DNA of 64,000 bases from Agrobacterium tumefaciens (GTDB taxonomy: Bacteria > Pseudomonadota > Alphaproteobacteria > Rhizobiales > Rhizobiaceae): assembly GCA_017744915.1 (NCBI GenBank), contig JAGIAH010000009.1:310001-374000 (forward strand). Direction: 5' to 3'. Shown piece by piece: positions 62,377 through 64,000 of this stretch (position 1 is its first letter; each line of letters begins with the position of its first letter). The notes beneath the pieces were generated by a model, which was not told the DNA's origin, made no database searches, and saw nothing but the letters and a program-made list of their open reading frames with translations. The position numbers and the translations under genes are program-made.

Positions 62377-62814
62377 CTATTGCCGGTAGACCAGCACCGG
62401 TATCTTCGAGTTCTTCAACACCTTGGCCGTGACGCTGCCGAGCAGCATTTCCACGAAGCTCCGGCGCCGGTGTGAGGCCATGGCGATGAGATCGCAACCG
62501 CTCCTGTTGGCGGCTTCGATGATCGCCTCGTCGGGCCTTCCCGCCCGCGCCAGCAGCGCTTCGCAATCCAGCCCCATGGACGTTGCCTGCGCCTGCGTAT
62601 CCCGCAGCAGATGTTCCGCTTCCTCGCAGCGGTGGAATTCTTCTTCGGCAATGGCGGCAATGTCCTCGACATCGCTGGCAATTACGTGAAAGGGTTCCGA
62701 TACCGTCACGACGGTCACCTTTGCGCCTGCCTCCTTGGCGAGAGCGAACCCTTGGTCGATTGCGATCTGCGCCAGCGGCGAGCCATCGGTGGGAATGAGA
62801 ATGTGCTTGAACAT
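62377..62814 (-). CDS. Universal stress protein (UspA family)
   Basis: A 145-residue Usp domain. KHILIPTDGSPLA at the start and the ATP-binding-type C-terminus MASHRRRSFVEMLLGSVTAKVLKNS, partly quoted as LLGSVTAKVL, match the nucleotide-binding subclass. GGAGAAATG precedes the ATG at 62814. Cytoplasmic; role in stress survival inferred from the family. Separated from pdeM by 77 bp and convergent with it. Confidence 0.88.
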   Translation of the reverse strand: MFKHILIPTDGSPLAQIAIDQGFALAKEAGAKVTVVTVSEPFHVIASDVEDIAAIAEEEFHRCEEAEHLLRDTQAQATSMGLDCEALLARAGRPDEAIIEAANRSGCDLIAMASHRRRSFVEMLLGSVTAKVLKNSKIPVLVYRQ

Positions 62815-62972
62815 GACATTTCTCCTTTTCATCCCCGTTACAACCGCACCTACCGCCATAACCTGCGTGCGTGATTGTAACGCCTTGAATTTTACCGCAA
62901 AGCGATGACGGAAGCGAATGCTATCTTTGGCGGAAAGGACGGCCTGCGCCCGATTTTGCAGGATGAAAACGA

Positions 62973-63800
62973 TCAGTCCTTGCGGAAGATGATGCTGGCG
63001 CCCCAGCCGGTCACAATGGCGAGCAGAACGCAGAGCGCGCCATAGGCAAGCGGTGTCTGATGCGCCGCATCGGTGATCGCCTGCTCCATGCCGGTCTTGA
63101 CGACGCGCAGTTTCAATTCGCGCTGGGCGATGAATTTGCCGCTCTTGAAGAGATAGGCGCGGGCGGTGTGCACGCCGTTCGGCACGTTGGCGGGCAGGCG
63201 AAGCGTCGCCCAGAACAGGCCGGTGCGTTCCAGCCGCACCCCGGTCGTATCATTGCGATAGATGCCGCTTGAGAGCTTGAGCCGACGATAGGCTTCCTGA
63301 AAATCGAAGACATTGTCGGGCACGCCGGAGAAAACCGCGCTCTTGAGCGAAAGATGGTCAACGCCGAGCCCCATGGCGCGCAGTGTTCCGGGGGAGGCTA
63401 TGTCGCTGATATTGCGCGTGCTGGCCATGGAATAGGATTCCGGCAGCGGCGTGAAGGTGATGGCGCTGGTATTGATCCAGATGCCCGCCACACGCTCTTT
63501 CTTGCGCACGGTCATATAGTCGCTCGGCCCTTCCAGCGTCACGACGATATCATACTGCCCGATGGCCAGCAGTAGCTGATCGGTATTGTTGAGCGCGCCG
63601 AAGAGGGTGAAATCCGCCCCGCGAAAATCGGATGCTATGGGAATTTCGGTCGTCGATGCGCCGATTTCAATGTTTTCCTGCAATGGCCGTTGTTGCGGAC
63701 CGGGTGGCAGGGCAAGCGGCGGTGTCTGCGCCGAGGCTGTTTCGCCAAGGGCAAGGAAGGGCAGCAGAAGAAGTGCGGCAAGCAGCGGGCGGAAGGTCAA
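62973..63800 (-). CDS. TIGR02186 family membrane-anchored protein
   Basis: A 275-residue protein with an N-terminal signal peptide ending TASA-QT, an extracytoplasmic beta-rich domain (IEIGASTTEIPIASDFRGADFTLFG, in part) and a C-terminal transmembrane helix at about 247-270. The family accompanies TauE/SafE exporters in alphaproteobacteria. The start is read as TTG 63800, which overlaps the preceding stop (TTGA), indicating coupling with the exporter gene. Likely a periplasmic accessory of that transporter. Confidence 0.8.
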   Translation of the reverse strand: MTFRPLLAALLLLPFLALGETASAQTPPLALPPGPQQRPLQENIEIGASTTEIPIASDFRGADFTLFGALNNTDQLLLAIGQYDIVVTLEGPSDYMTVRKKERVAGIWINTSAITFTPLPESYSMASTRNISDIASPGTLRAMGLGVDHLSLKSAVFSGVPDNVFDFQEAYRRLKLSSGIYRNDTTGVRLERTGLFWATLRLPANVPNGVHTARAYLFKSGKFIAQRELKLRVVKTGMEQAITDAAHQTPLAYGALCVLLAIVTGWGASIIFRKD

Positions 63801-64000
63801 TAGCCGAGCCCCCCTACGGCCACCGAAAACAGGTCCTCCGGCCGCACCACCAGCGATACCGCAAGGCGAAGCGCGACGGCGAGGACGAGAAGGGCAAGCA
63901 GCGCGCGCAGCTGTTCGCCGCGCAGTTTCTGTCCGACGCGCACGCCATATTGCGCACCGATGACGCCCGCCACCATCAGGATGAAGGCCAGCACCACATC
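63797..64000 (-). CDS. TauE/SafE-type sulfite/anion exporter, 3' end
   Basis: Cut by the right edge of the window; only the last 67 residues are visible. MVLAFILMVAGVIGAQYGVRVG and the helix LLALLVLAVALRLAVSLVV show the final membrane helices of a TauE/SafE permease, and GAQxGxR is the family's conserved intra-helix motif. The stop overlaps the TIGR02186 start. Substrate (sulfite, sulfonate or similar anion) cannot be decided. Confidence 0.75.
   Translation of the reverse strand, partial: DVVLAFILMVAGVIGAQYGVRVGQKLRGEQLRALLALLVLAVALRLAVSLVVRPEDLFSVAVGGLGY

Overview
The window is a GC-rich chromosomal segment of an alphaproteobacterium, most likely a Rhizobiaceae member of the Agrobacterium/Rhizobium group. 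The support is a GcrA cell-cycle regulator, a SAM-II riboswitch in front of metZ, a pstSCAB-phoU-phoB cluster preceded by phoR, RirA-type iron operators (TGA-N9-TCA), a DUF982 protein, a double-length dCTP deaminase, and a TIGR02186/TauE pair. Almost everything is ordinary core genome. There is no CRISPR array, IS element or prophage.

Layout. 1-4.2 kb: 3' end of pyrE, a fructokinase, two overlapping alpha/beta-hydrolases and a divergent ornithine-carbamoyltransferase-like protein. 4.2-7.7 kb (minus): pgi and fadD. 8.0-15.4 kb: an iron-acquisition block with three units (ABC ATPase; Fe3+-binding protein plus permease; TonB receptor plus AraC regulator). The first three promoter regions each hold a TGA-N9-TCA element. 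15.5-20.2 kb: small stress and membrane proteins, tRNA-Thr(CGT), nitronate monooxygenase. 20.2-29.4 kb: ppk2 divergent from phoR, then pstS-pstC-pstA-pstB-phoU-phoB, with PHO-box-like sequences before phoR and pstS. 29.8-37.6 kb: gcrA, argD-argF-hslO, apaG, SAM-II/metZ, dcd, tRNA-Gly(CCC).

38.1-43.0 kb holds the most unusual object: a 1624-residue protein made almost entirely of 199 consecutive octapeptide units, part of it organised in 136-residue (17-octad) super-repeats. It has no recognisable catalytic domain. A perfect 2x20-bp hairpin lies just downstream of it.

43.3-52.7 kb: aquaporin Z, a glycine-rich protein, then an envelope-polysaccharide neighbourhood (membrane GT2 with a MshEN-like N-terminal region, orphan solute-binding protein, Wzx-like flippase, Wzy/O-antigen-ligase-like protein, polysaccharide deacetylase), a LexA-like S24 regulator and an orphan NarL-type response regulator. 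52.9-64 kb: DUF952-pyrD, a CAP lipoprotein, a TPR-methyltransferase, tandem YitT proteins, an Rrf2/AhpD-like pair with a palindromic operator, the Lhr-like helicase/PdeM DNA-damage pair, a universal stress protein, and a TauE-type exporter cut by the window end.

Functional names come from recognising family motifs by eye; nothing was searched against a database. Start codons were chosen from visible Shine-Dalgarno sequences where possible.
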